From Halomonas saccharevitans (GTDB taxonomy: Bacteria > Pseudomonadota > Gammaproteobacteria > Pseudomonadales > Halomonadaceae): a DNA stretch of 64,000 nt. The stretch covers positions 1 to 64,000 of the forward strand of contig NZ_FPAQ01000006.1 of assembly GCF_900116405.1 (NCBI RefSeq), written 5' to 3'. A program made the translations under genes and the position numbers. Every line of letters begins with the position of its first letter. Position 1 is the first letter of the stretch. Under the pieces are notes generated by a model. That model was not told where the DNA came from and ran no database searches. It saw nothing but the letters and a program-made list of their open reading frames with translations. Positions 54,008 to 63,199 of this stretch are shown here, one piece after another.

Positions 54008-56314
54008 GTGAATCCTATGCGAGCCCTGACAGCCCTGTGCGGCTGGCTGCTGCTGGCCCTGGTGGCCTTCGCCGGCCCGGCCCAGGCACAGCAAGCCGAT
54101 ACCGGCGGCGAGCCGCCGGCCTACTCCACCCTGGCCGACCTGCTCGAGAACGCCGAGAGCCGCCAACAGCTGATCGACCAGCTGCGCGGCCTGGCCGCCG
54201 CCGAAGCCCCACGGGCCGAAGCGGCCGCGGCGGCCTCCGAGCCCTCCCTGCCGCGCCAGCTGGCCCAGGCCACCAGCCGTATCGCCGGCGAGATCGGCAC
54301 CCAGCTGGCCAGTGTGATGGACGCGGTCGGCGGCCTGGTCGCGGGCAGCGCCGAGGCGACCGCCAGCTTCGACATGGAGGCCTTCAGCGAGGCGGCGATC
54401 AACCTGGGCCTGGTGATACTCGCCACCCTCGCGCTGTTCCTGATCATTCGCCGGCTGGCCAAGCCGGTCTTCACGCGCATCAGCCAGTGGTCGCTCACCG
54501 ACCAGGGACTCAACCCGGTGCTGCGCCTGGTGCTCTGCGTCGCGCTGGCCGCGCTGATCGACGTGCTGGTGGTGGCGCTCGCCTACGTCGGCGGCAACCT
54601 GGTCGCCACCTTCGCCGTCGGCGAGGCCGGCGAGCTCTCCACCCGGGCCTCGCTGTTCCTCAACGCCTTCCTGGTGATCGAGCTGCTCAAGGCGGGGGTG
54701 CGGATGCTGTTCTCGTCACGCTACGAGGGGCTTCGCCTGCTGCCGATCGCCGCCGACGAGGCCTCCTACTGGAACCGCTGGATCGCCCGGCTCATCGGCC
54801 TGGTCGGCTATGGTCTGATGGTGGTGGTGCCGCTGATCAGCGCCTACCTGGCCCCCACCTTAGGCCAGAGCATGGGCACACTAATCATGATCGCCGCCTT
54901 CGTCTATGCGGTGGCGGTGGTGCTGCGCAACCGCAAGCGACTGCGTGACGCCCTCAACCGCAAGGCACGGCAGACGACCATGGCCGCCAGCCGGGTCTCT
55001 CTGCAGCTGTTCGCCCGCACCTGGCACCTGTTCGCCCTGGCCTACTTCGTGATGGTGCTGGTACTCACCCTGACCCGCCCCGCGGACGCCCTGCCCTTCG
55101 TGCTCTTCGCCACCCTCAAGACGCTGGCGACCGTGGTGGTGGGCATGCTGGCATCGACCTTCCTGACCCAGACCATCGGCCGCCAGATCCGGGTCTCCGA
55201 CGACCTGCGGCGCAAGCTGCCGCTGCTCGAGCCACGCCTCAACAGCTACGTGCCCAACGCCCTGCGCGCCGTCCGCGTGCTGATCCTGATCACGGTGACC
55301 ATGGTGGTGCTGAGCGCCTGGGGCGCCTTCGATCTCACCGGCTGGTACGCCTCCGAGGCCGGCCGCGACCTCGTCGGCAAGACGGTCAGCGTGTTCGTGA
55401 TCCTGGCGGTGGCGGCGGCAGCCTGGCTGGGGCTCGCCAGCCTGATCGAGCATAAGCTCAACCCCGAGACCGGCGGCGGCGTGCCCTCGGCCCGGGCCCA
55501 GACCCTGCTGGCGCTGTTCCGCAACGCCCTGGCCATCGCCCTGGTCACCATGACGGCGATGATCGTGCTCTCCGAGATCGGCATCAACATCGGCCCGCTG
55601 ATCGCCGGTGCCGGCGTGCTGGGCCTGGCCATCGGCTTCGGCGCCCAGAAGCTGGTCCAGGACATCATCACCGGCATCTTCATCCAGGTCGAGAACGCCA
55701 TGAACACCGGCGACGTGGTCACGGTGGGCGGCATCACCGGCACGGCCGAGAAGCTGAGCATCCGCTCGGTGGGCATCCGGGACCTGTCCGGCACCTACCA
55801 CATCGTGCCCTTCTCCAGCGTCGACACCGTCTCCAACTACATGCGCGAGTTCGGCAACCACGTCGGCGAATACGGCATCGCCTACCGCGAGAGCATCGAC
55901 GAGGCCATCGAGCAGCTCAAGCTGGCCTTCGAGGACCTCAAGGCCAGCGACGAGCACGGCCAAAAGCTGCTAGAGCCGCTCACCGTGGCCGGCGTGGTGG
56001 CACTGGCCGACAGCTCGGTGAATATCCGGGTGGTCATCAAGACCACGCCCGGCGACCAGTGGGCCGTGGGGCGCGCCTACAACCGCCTGGTCAAGCTGCG
56101 CTTCGACGAGGCCGGCATCGAGATCCCCTTCCCGCACACCACGCTGTACTTCGGCGAGGACAAGCAGGGCGGCTCACCGGCGGCCAACCTGCGGCTGCTG
56201 GACGCCGCGTCGCGTGGCCGACCCTCCGATGCCGCCCACGGCGACGATACCCGCCACGGCGTCCAGGAGATCGCCGATGCCGACCATCGCCAGCCCAACG
56301 ACAGCGAGGTCTAG
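54008..56314 (+). CDS. MscS-family mechanosensitive channel (YbiO-like)
   Basis: A 768-residue membrane channel that would release solutes on osmotic downshock. It has a signal peptide (about 1-28, ending GPAQAQQ), a periplasmic region, several membrane segments (about 135-520), and the MscS pore helix GLAIGFGAQKLVQDIITGIFI. The beta domain ENAMNTGDVVTVGGITGTAEKLSIRSVGIRDLSGTYHIVPFSSV follows. The final 60 residues are low-complexity. Start is a GTG at 54008 with GGAG; the ATG at 54017 is an alternative. A close osmoregulation role fits a halophile. Confidence 0.9.
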   Translation: MNPMRALTALCGWLLLALVAFAGPAQAQQADTGGEPPAYSTLADLLENAESRQQLIDQLRGLAAAEAPRAEAAAAASEPSLPRQLAQATSRIAGEIGTQLASVMDAVGGLVAGSAEATASFDMEAFSEAAINLGLVILATLALFLIIRRLAKPVFTRISQWSLTDQGLNPVLRLVLCVALAALIDVLVVALAYVGGNLVATFAVGEAGELSTRASLFLNAFLVIELLKAGVRMLFSSRYEGLRLLPIAADEASYWNRWIARLIGLVGYGLMVVVPLISAYLAPTLGQSMGTLIMIAAFVYAVAVVLRNRKRLRDALNRKARQTTMAASRVSLQLFARTWHLFALAYFVMVLVLTLTRPADALPFVLFATLKTLATVVVGMLASTFLTQTIGRQIRVSDDLRRKLPLLEPRLNSYVPNALRAVRVLILITVTMVVLSAWGAFDLTGWYASEAGRDLVGKTVSVFVILAVAAAAWLGLASLIEHKLNPETGGGVPSARAQTLLALFRNALAIALVTMTAMIVLSEIGINIGPLIAGAGVLGLAIGFGAQKLVQDIITGIFIQVENAMNTGDVVTVGGITGTAEKLSIRSVGIRDLSGTYHIVPFSSVDTVSNYMREFGNHVGEYGIAYRESIDEAIEQLKLAFEDLKASDEHGQKLLEPLTVAGVVALADSSVNIRVVIKTTPGDQWAVGRAYNRLVKLRFDEAGIEIPFPHTTLYFGEDKQGGSPAANLRLLDAASRGRPSDAAHGDDTRHGVQEIADADHRQPNDSEV

Positions 56315-56351
56315 GCGCCCACCGCCAGGCGCCCGCGGGCGCCTGCCTTCC

Positions 56352-56392
56352 CGACAGCGGGGTCGCCTTCGGCGGCCCCGCTGTCGTTTTAT
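56352..56392 (+). terminator. Rho-independent terminator of the mscS gene
   Basis: Long stem CGACAGCGGGG with CCCCGCTGTCG plus an inner CGCC/GGCG and TTC loop, followed by TTTTAT. Confidence 0.9.
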
Positions 56393-56554
56393 CGGGCGGC
56401 TGGGCGTCGCGGCGGACCGGCCACGACATGTCGTGGCGTCGCGCCGGGCGCGGCAGAGCCCCAAGGCGACGCGATCGATCATCGACGCGCCGACGAGAAG
56501 GTACGGCCTCCAGGGCCGCGGCAGGCGAGGCCACTGGCGCCGCGTAGCAACCAC

Positions 56555-56602
56555 CCGCACAGCAAGAGGGGCTGCCGAATGGCAGCCCCTCTTGCTGTGC
56601 GG
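56555..56602. terminator. 22-bp perfect hairpin near the end of hemY
   Basis: Left arm 56555-56576, loop GAAT, right arm 56581-56602, all 22 pairs perfect. No U-tract follows on either strand. It lies 64 bp past the hemY stop between convergent genes. Confidence 0.6.
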
Positions 56603-56665
56603 TTCACTTCATGGCGAACCGGGTCATGGTGACTCGGGCGAGCCTGGCTCAGGTTCGGGCGTGGC

Positions 56666-57919
56666 TCAGGACGCCGCCTTGGCCGTCTTCGCCGCCGAGT
56701 CGGGTGTCTCAGTAGGCTGCGGCAGGGAGGGCAGCGACTTGTCGAGCAGCTCGACACTCTGGCGGTAGAAGAGCTGGCTCTTCTGATGCTCGCCCAGGTT
56801 GGCGTAGAGCCGGGCCAGCTCCGCGCATGCCACGCCGCTGGGCCGCTGGCGCTGGCTCGCTTCGAAGTACTCCTGAGCCTTGCCCCAGTAGGCGTTGCGC
56901 AGCGCCAGGCGTCCCAGGGCGAGCAGCAGGTCCGGGTCGTTGGGCCGCTCCTGCAACCACTTCTCGGCCACCACCAGCTGTCGGCGGGCATCCACGTCGA
57001 GCAGGCCGTAGCGCAGCACCAGGCGACTGTCCCAGTGCTCCTTGAGGGAGTGGCGCAGCAGCCGCTCGGCGATGCCCTCCTGGTCGCCCCGCACCAGCGC
57101 CTCGGCGTAGAGCACGATGAGGTCGTTGTTGGTACGCAGGTAATCGGGCATGTCGGCCCAGAGGTTGCGCACCCGTTCGATGTCGCCGGGGTTGCGTGCC
57201 TCCTGGCCGATCAGCTCGCGGTAGGCGCGCAGCTCAAGCTGCTCGCGTTCCTCGCGGGAGATCAGCTGCTGAGTCCCCAGCCGCGGCATCAGGCGGCGCA
57301 AGCCGTCCCAGTCGCTGACGCTGAGATAGGCCTGCTTGAGCTGCTTGAGGACCTGGGGATGGTTCGGCAGGTGGCGGTCCAGGCGGGTCAGGATCGCCAG
57401 CGCCTCCTCGTACTGCTGGCGATCCAGCATCAGCTGGGCCTGCATCATGCCCACCGCGGTGTCGGCACCCTCGGTGCTCAGGTGCGCCCGCTTGAGCAGG
57501 GTATCGGCCTGCTCGTAGCGCCCCTGATAGTGGGCGGCCAGGGCCGCGGAGAGGTAGTTGACCAGCGGCGTACTGGAGTCATCGGCGGCCTTGACCAGGG
57601 CCTTCTCGGCGCGCTTCCAGCGCCCCTCGGCGAGCGCCACCAGGCCGCGCACGGTGCGCTTCATGGCGGTGCGGTTGCGGGCCCGGCTGTTCCACACCTT
57701 GAAGCGGCTGACCGGCCGGGTCAGGCGCATCAACAGGCGCAGCCCGAAGTGCAGCACGATGAACACCGCCAGCAGGATGACCAGGCCGAACCAGAAGGAG
57801 GTCTGGTAGGAGGTGTCGCCCACCCGCACCAGCCAGTAGCCCGGCACCGACATCATCAGCTGGCCGAACAGCGCCCCGAGCGCAAGGCCCAGGACCACGA
57901 TCAGAATCAGCTTTCTCAT
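56666..57919 (-). CDS. hemY: HemY family protein (haem biosynthesis operon)
   Basis: A 417-residue membrane-anchored protein with two N-terminal membrane segments (about 3-22 and 40-62) and a TPR-rich cytoplasmic part (LVALAEGRWKRAEKALVKAA, YEQADTLLKRAHL). HemY here is the E. coli-type protein, not protoporphyrinogen oxidase; its role in haem synthesis is not defined. It overlaps hemX by ATGA and is the last gene of hemC-D-X-Y. Confidence 0.93.
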   Translation of the reverse strand: MRKLILIVVLGLALGALFGQLMMSVPGYWLVRVGDTSYQTSFWFGLVILLAVFIVLHFGLRLLMRLTRPVSRFKVWNSRARNRTAMKRTVRGLVALAEGRWKRAEKALVKAADDSSTPLVNYLSAALAAHYQGRYEQADTLLKRAHLSTEGADTAVGMMQAQLMLDRQQYEEALAILTRLDRHLPNHPQVLKQLKQAYLSVSDWDGLRRLMPRLGTQQLISREEREQLELRAYRELIGQEARNPGDIERVRNLWADMPDYLRTNNDLIVLYAEALVRGDQEGIAERLLRHSLKEHWDSRLVLRYGLLDVDARRQLVVAEKWLQERPNDPDLLLALGRLALRNAYWGKAQEYFEASQRQRPSGVACAELARLYANLGEHQKSQLFYRQSVELLDKSLPSLPQPTETPDSAAKTAKAAS

Positions 57920-59469
57920 GCGTCATCTCCCTGGCCGCCCTCGGCCTGGTCGGCGGAGCGGCTCTCGAAGCGATGCTCGATGAAGCTCGCCAGCGCCTGC
58001 TGGGAGCCGCTGATATCGGGCAGCTCGGGGCGGATGCTGCGCTGCTTGAGCTCCTCGAGGCGCGCGATCACCGACTGGACGCCGGAGGCGTCGGTATCGT
58101 AGTAGCCGCGGACCAGCGTCAGGGCCTTGTCGAGGCTGGCCTCATAGAGCGCCTGCTCCTCCTTGAGCAGCGCCAGCTGGGACTGCTCGAGCACCAGGCG
58201 CACGCTCTGGCGCAGGTAGGACTCCTGCTCCGGGGCGATCAGCGCCTCCAGCGCCTCGTCGTGCTTGCGCACGGTGACCAGATCCTTGAGCTCGTTGCCG
58301 AAGCGCGACAGCTGCTGCTGCCAATCGCCGGTGGGCGTCTCCTCGATGGCGGCATCGGCGGTCATCTCCTCGATGTCCTGAGCCAGAGGCTGGCCGGCGA
58401 TCAGCTCCTGCTGGGCGTTGAGCGCCAGGTAGAGGCCGGTGCGATCGACCGTCGGCACGGCCTCCAGGGCGGCGAGCTCGGAGGCGATCTCGCGACGCAC
58501 CGGGACCAGGGCGGGATTGTCGGCCTCACGCAGGCGCGCGTCGGCGGTGCGCAGCAGGGCCGCGGCGCCCTCGACATCGCGCTCCAGCAGCAGGCGCTGA
58601 TTGGCCAGGCGCAGCAGGTAGGCGGCCTCGGCATGCAGCCAGTCGCGCTCGTCGGTGTCCTGCTCACGGGACAGCTCGTCGAGTACCTTATCGAGGGTCT
58701 CATCGACGCTGCTGCGATAGTCGGCGAACTCGCCGCGCAGGCTGGAGAGTGTCGACTCGAGAGCCGCGTCACGCTCGCTTTCGGCGCTTTCCAGCTGGCC
58801 CTCCAGGTCGCCCAGGGCGGACTCGCTGGCGACGTCGGCGGGCAGAGCGGCGAGACGCTGCTGCTGCGCCTCGAGCTTCTGCCAGGCCTGCCAGCCGAAG
58901 AAGCCCACGCCGATGGCCAGCAGGATCACCAGCACCAGCGCCACGGCGCCGGACTTGCCGCCGCCCTGTCCGCCGTCGCTCCTGGCGGTGGCGGCGCCAC
59001 CGGCCGGGGGCTTGCCAGCGTCGGAGGCCTTCGCCTTGTCCCCGGGCGCGCCCTGGGCCTTTGCCTTGCCGGCGCTGGCGCCTCCCGAGGCCGGCTTGTC
59101 GGTCGAGGCGTTCTGCGTCTTGGACGCGTTGGCGCCGGTGGCCGGCGTGTCGGCGGAGGCGCTCGGCGACTTCTTCTCGGTCGCACCGCCCTGACCACTC
59201 GGCTGGTCGGTGCCGGCACTCGGCGTGCTGGACGACGCGGTCGCGTCATCCGAGCTCGGCGCGGCGGCGCCCGGCGCTGCCGCCTCCTGCTTCGCCTGAC
59301 CGGCCGGCGCCGATGATCCACCCTTGCCTCGGCGGCGCGAGCGACGGGAGGCAGTACCGCCACCCTTGTCGGCTTCGCCGCTCCCCTGGCCGCCCGAGGG
59401 CGTCGATGCGCCCTGAGCCGCATCCGAAGGCGTCTGCTGTTCGTCCTGATCGTTTGGTTGCTTGCTCAT
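57916..59469 (-). CDS. hemX: HemX family protein (uroporphyrinogen-III C-methyltransferase-like name in databases)
   Basis: A 517-residue protein with a long Ala/Ser/Pro/Gly-rich cytoplasmic N-terminus (1-170), one membrane segment (about 174-195) and a periplasmic coiled-coil and helical region. The C-terminal WLHAEAAYLLRLANQRLLLERDVEGAAALL is the conserved HemX signature. Despite the common database name it lacks the methyltransferase fold, so that name is misleading. It lies between hemD and hemY. Confidence 0.92.
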   Translation of the reverse strand: MSKQPNDQDEQQTPSDAAQGASTPSGGQGSGEADKGGGTASRRSRRRGKGGSSAPAGQAKQEAAAPGAAAPSSDDATASSSTPSAGTDQPSGQGGATEKKSPSASADTPATGANASKTQNASTDKPASGGASAGKAKAQGAPGDKAKASDAGKPPAGGAATARSDGGQGGGKSGAVALVLVILLAIGVGFFGWQAWQKLEAQQQRLAALPADVASESALGDLEGQLESAESERDAALESTLSSLRGEFADYRSSVDETLDKVLDELSREQDTDERDWLHAEAAYLLRLANQRLLLERDVEGAAALLRTADARLREADNPALVPVRREIASELAALEAVPTVDRTGLYLALNAQQELIAGQPLAQDIEEMTADAAIEETPTGDWQQQLSRFGNELKDLVTVRKHDEALEALIAPEQESYLRQSVRLVLEQSQLALLKEEQALYEASLDKALTLVRGYYDTDASGVQSVIARLEELKQRSIRPELPDISGSQQALASFIEHRFESRSADQAEGGQGDDA

Positions 59470-59475
59470 CTGTCG

Positions 59476-60270
59476 CTAGCCCTTTTCGAGATCATCATGA
59501 TCGACATCGGCCTCCTCAGGGGCGCTGCTCCCGGCGACCGTGACCGCCAGGGCGGCAGGGGTGGCACCCGAGGCCACCACGGGGACGCGAAATCCCAGCC
59601 TGCCGGCCAGTGTAGCCAACCGCGCGCTGGAAACGATTAGCGGTTGGTTCAAGGCGGCATCCGTACACCATCCTGCCAGATGTTCGAGAATTTCTCCGCT
59701 GCTGACCACCAGCGCACGATAATTGCCCTCGGCCAGCCGCGCCTGCAGGGGCGGCGCGGGGTCGAGGAGGCGACGCCGATAGACCGCCAAGCGCGTCACC
59801 CGGGCGCCCCGCGCGGCCAGAGTATCGGCGAGCAGGGTGCGCCCGCCTTCACCGGCCACCAGCAGCACGCGCTGCTCGTCGAGGGCCCGCAGAGATGCGA
59901 GGCGCAGCAGCGCCTCGCTGGTGTCCTCGCCGCTCTCCGGCGGCGGCACGTGCACGCGCACGCCCAGATGGTGGTGAAGAGCGGCGGCGGTCGACGCTCC
60001 CACCGCATAGTAGTCGATGCCGACCGGCAGCTGCGGCCAGTAGCGATCCAGGGCGTTCGCCAAACACTCGGCGGCGAACGGGCTGACCACCACCACCTTG
60101 TCGAACTGGTCGACGTCCAGCCAGGTGCTGCGCGCCGCCGGCGTCTCCGCCAGCGGTTCGAGGCGCATGACATCCAGGCGCTCCACGGGCAGGCCGCGGG
60201 CCTCGATGGCCTCGGCCAGCGGGCCCGCGCGCTCGCCCGGGCGGGAGATCAACACCGGACGGCTCGCCAT
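59476..60270 (-). CDS. hemD: Uroporphyrinogen-III synthase
   Basis: Closes and inverts ring D of hydroxymethylbilane. The 264-residue protein is divergent as usual for the family. VLISRPGERAGPLAEAIEARG starts it, and the PLPVGIDYYAVGASTAAALHHHLGVRV region and VVSSGEILEHLAGW are recognisable. The start overlaps the hemC stop by one base, and hemX follows after six bases. Confidence 0.93.
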   Translation of the reverse strand: MASRPVLISRPGERAGPLAEAIEARGLPVERLDVMRLEPLAETPAARSTWLDVDQFDKVVVVSPFAAECLANALDRYWPQLPVGIDYYAVGASTAAALHHHLGVRVHVPPPESGEDTSEALLRLASLRALDEQRVLLVAGEGGRTLLADTLAARGARVTRLAVYRRRLLDPAPPLQARLAEGNYRALVVSSGEILEHLAGWCTDAALNQPLIVSSARLATLAGRLGFRVPVVASGATPAALAVTVAGSSAPEEADVDHDDLEKG

Positions 60271-61211
60271 CAGCCGGCGCCGTAGACCTCGGCGAGGATA
60301 TCGCCGGCGCCCTGGTCGAGTAGCTCTTCGGCCACGCGGATGCCCAGCGCCTCCGGCTCGTGGATCGAGCCGCGGCCCTCGGCGCGCAGCACCCGGGTGC
60401 CCTCCGGATTACCCACCAGGGCACGCAGCCAGAGGGTCTGGCCGTCGTTCTCGAACACGGCATGGCCGCCGATCGGCACCTGACAGCCGCCCTCGAGGCG
60501 GGTGTTCATGGCGCGCTCGGCGCGCACCCGGGTGGCGGTGGTCGCGTCGTCCAGCGGGGTCAGCAGCGCCAAAAGCTCCGGGTCATGGAGGCGGCACTCG
60601 ATGCCCAGCGCCCCCTGGCCACAGGCCGGCAGGCAGACTTCGGGCGGCAGCTCCATGGCGATGCGCGCCTCGAGGCCCAGCCGCTTGAGGCCGGAGGTGG
60701 CCAGCAGGATGGCGTCGTACTCGCCGGCATCGAGCTTGCCCAGGCGCGTCTGGACGTTGCCGCGGAGGTTGAGGACCTCGAGGTCCGGACGCGCCTCGCG
60801 CATCTGCAGGCCGCGACGCAGGCTGGAGGTGCCGATGCGCGCGCCCTGGGGCATCTCGTCGAGCGAGGCGTAGTGGTTGGAGACGAAGGCGTCGGTGGGC
60901 TCGGCGCCCTCGAGGATCACCGAGAGCCCCAGGCTCTCGGGGAAGTGCATGGGCACATCCTTCATGGAGTGCACGGCGATGTCGGCGCGGCCGTCGAGCA
61001 TCGCCTCCTCCAGCTCCTTCACGAACAGCCCCTTGCCGCCGACCTTGGCCAGCGGGGTGTCGAGGATCTTGTCGCCGCGGGTCGACATGGGCACCAGCTC
61101 GACCTGCAGGCCGGGGTGGGCGGCCATCAGACGGTCGCGGACATGCTCGGCCTGCCACATGGCCAGTTGACTCTTGCGGGTGGCGATACGCAGGGTATTG
61201 ATGGCTTGCAC
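60270..61211 (-). CDS. hemC: Hydroxymethylbilane synthase (porphobilinogen deaminase)
   Basis: Polymerises four porphobilinogens. I start at a GTG at 61211 ([17 protein letters not shown]) with GGGAG upstream, giving 313 residues, the E. coli length. D85 is the catalytic aspartate in HSMKD, the arginines in STRGDKILD and SSLRRGLQ bind the substrate, and C243 in [13 protein letters not shown] carries the dipyrromethane cofactor. It heads the operon and is divergent from argH. Confidence 0.98.
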   Translation of the reverse strand: MQAINTLRIATRKSQLAMWQAEHVRDRLMAAHPGLQVELVPMSTRGDKILDTPLAKVGGKGLFVKELEEAMLDGRADIAVHSMKDVPMHFPESLGLSVILEGAEPTDAFVSNHYASLDEMPQGARIGTSSLRRGLQMREARPDLEVLNLRGNVQTRLGKLDAGEYDAILLATSGLKRLGLEARIAMELPPEVCLPACGQGALGIECRLHDPELLALLTPLDDATTATRVRAERAMNTRLEGGCQVPIGGHAVFENDGQTLWLRALVGNPEGTRVLRAEGRGSIHEPEALGIRVAEELLDQGAGDILAEVYGAG

Positions 61212-61444
61212 GTGGTTCTCCCGTACCGGTTGGCCTGCCGATGGCGCACGATGCGCTGGCGCCCGGTGATGATGTGGATACGCCTCATCATAAAGCACCG
61301 CGCGAAACAGGAAAAATCGCGTCGCGCTGAGCGTGTGCCGCCCCTCGCCAGCCTCGTGGACTCTGGTACACTTTCTGCCATGTCAAGGCAGCGCCGCCCA
61401 GACGGCGCCCACCACCCCTATCGTCAAGCAGGATGCCCAGCCCG

Positions 61445-62854
61445 ATGAGCCCGAGTCCTTCCACCCCCGGCACCAATCAGTCCTGGGGCGGCCGCTTCAG
61501 CGAGCCCACCGACGCCTTCGTCGAACGCTTCACCGCCTCGGTCGGCTTCGACCAGCGCCTCGCCCTCCACGACATCCAGGGCTCCGTCGCCCACGCCACC
61601 ATGCTGGCAAGGGTCGGCGTGCTGACCATTGATGAGCGCGACGCCATCACCCAGGGCCTCGACGAGATCCGCGGCGAGATCGAGCGCGGCGAGTTCGAGT
61701 GGTCGGTGGCCCTGGAAGACGTGCACATGAACATCGAGGCGCGGCTCACCGACAAGATCGGCATCACCGGCAAGAAGCTGCACACCGGCCGTTCGCGCAA
61801 CGACCAGGTGGCCACCGACATCCGCCTCTTCCTGCGCGCCGAGATCGACGTCGTCGCCGCCGAACTGGCGCGCCTGCGTGAGGGGCTGATCGAGCTGGCC
61901 GACCGCGAGGCCGACACCATCATGCCCGGCTTCACCCACCTGCAGACCGCCCAGCCGGTGACCTTCGGCCACCATCTGCTGGCCTGGCAGGAGATGCTGG
62001 CGCGCGACCACGAGCGCCTGCTCGACTGTCGCAAGCGGGTCAACGTGCTGCCGCTGGGCGCCGCGGCGCTGGCCGGCACCACCTACCCCATCGACCGCCA
62101 CGTCACCGCCGAGCTGCTGGGCTTCGAGCGGCCCGCCGAGAACAGCCTCGACGCGGTCAGCGATCGGGACTTCGCCATCGAGTTCACCGCCTTCGCCAGC
62201 ATCCTGCTGATGCACCTGTCGCGAATGAGCGAGGAGCTGGTGCTGTGGACCAGCGCCCAGTTCGACTTCATCGACCTGCCCGACCGCTTCTGCACCGGCT
62301 CCTCGATCATGCCGCAGAAGAAGAATCCCGACGTGCCGGAGCTGGTGCGCGGCAAGACCGGGCGGGTCTATGGCCACCTGATGGGCCTGCTGACGCTGAT
62401 GAAGTCCCAGCCGCTGGCCTACAACAAGGACAACCAGGAGGACAAGGAGCCGCTGTTCGACACCCTGGACACCGTCAAGGGCTGCCTGCGCGCCTTCGCC
62501 GACATGGCCCCGGCCATCGAGTCGAAGAAGCCCAGCATGGCCGAGGCCGCCCGCCGCGGCTTCTCCACCGCCACCGACCTGGCCGACTACCTGGTGCGCA
62601 AGGGCGTGGCCTTCCGCGACGCCCACGAGATCGTCGGCCAGTCAGTGGCCTTCGGCCTCAAGGAGGGCAAGGACCTCTCCGAGATGAGCCTCGAAGAGCT
62701 GCGCCAGTTCTCCGACACCATCGAGGCGGACGTCTTCGAGGTGCTGACCCTCGAGGGCTCGGTGGCGGCCCGCAACCACATCGGCGGCACCGCCCCGGAC
62801 CAGGTGCGGGCCGCGGCGCAACGCGCCCGCGATGCCCTGGCGAGCCTGGCCTGA
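61445..62854 (+). CDS. argH: Argininosuccinate lyase
   Basis: Final step of arginine synthesis. The enzyme has [50 protein letters not shown] (substrate site) and the fumarase-superfamily signature [21 protein letters not shown] start at 61445 ([18 protein letters not shown], 469 residues), because AGGA is spaced suitably from it; an ATG four codons earlier at 61433 is an alternative. Its stop overlaps the lptM start. Confidence 0.97.
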   Translation: MSPSPSTPGTNQSWGGRFSEPTDAFVERFTASVGFDQRLALHDIQGSVAHATMLARVGVLTIDERDAITQGLDEIRGEIERGEFEWSVALEDVHMNIEARLTDKIGITGKKLHTGRSRNDQVATDIRLFLRAEIDVVAAELARLREGLIELADREADTIMPGFTHLQTAQPVTFGHHLLAWQEMLARDHERLLDCRKRVNVLPLGAAALAGTTYPIDRHVTAELLGFERPAENSLDAVSDRDFAIEFTAFASILLMHLSRMSEELVLWTSAQFDFIDLPDRFCTGSSIMPQKKNPDVPELVRGKTGRVYGHLMGLLTLMKSQPLAYNKDNQEDKEPLFDTLDTVKGCLRAFADMAPAIESKKPSMAEAARRGFSTATDLADYLVRKGVAFRDAHEIVGQSVAFGLKEGKDLSEMSLEELRQFSDTIEADVFEVLTLEGSVAARNHIGGTAPDQVRAAAQRARDALASLA

Positions 62855-63051
62855 TGCGCCGGCTCCTCTCCGCCCTGGCCCTGGCCTTGGCCCTGCCCCT
62901 CGCACTGGCCGGCTGCGGCCAGAAGGGCCCGCTCTACCTGCCCGGCGACGAGGCGGCCGCCGAGCGCTACGACCCTGCCGCCGAGCAGGCGACGTCGGAC
63001 GACGCCGCCGCCCGGCAAGACGCTGACACCGATTCCCAAGAGAAGCGCTGA
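62854..63051 (+). CDS. lptM: LPS translocon-maturation lipoprotein LptM (YifL)
   Basis: A 65-residue lipoprotein with a signal peptide and lipobox LALAGCGQ and the CGQKGPLYLPGDE signature of LptM. In E. coli LptM helps LptD acquire the right disulfides. The rest is short, charged and variable. It overlaps argH by one base (TGATG) and precedes lysA, the conserved gammaproteobacterial order argH/cyaY-lptM-lysA. Confidence 0.9.
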   Translation: MRRLLSALALALALPLALAGCGQKGPLYLPGDEAAAERYDPAAEQATSDDAAARQDADTDSQEKR

Positions 63052-63199
63052 TTTATGTCGCGAGCGAAAGATAGGCTGATCGCCGCCGGCGCACAGCAAC
63101 CGGAGTTGACAGGCTGCTCAATGAGGATTGCGCGCACCGCCGGCGGACAGGATATCGAGCGCAGCAATAAATCAACGTTTCTCCAAGGCGAGAGCTAGC
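63052..63199. other. lptM-lysA gap with a spaced inverted repeat
   Basis: A 148-bp gap, unusually long for this junction. CCGCCGGCG (63083-63091) and CGCCGGCGG (63138-63146) are inverted copies 46 bp apart and could pair in the mRNA. I do not see the lysine riboswitch consensus. Confidence 0.4.

Larger units (their letters stand above)
56315..56665. other. mscS-hemY convergent intergenic region
   Basis: This 351-bp gap holds the mscS terminator, about 160 bp of GC-rich sequence in which I see nothing supportable, and a very long hairpin at 56555-56602 that may end the hemY transcript. Confidence 0.6.

Noticed and set aside
63052-63199. Lysine riboswitch before lysA
   Set aside because: The gap is too short and lacks the conserved core; only a simple inverted repeat is visible.
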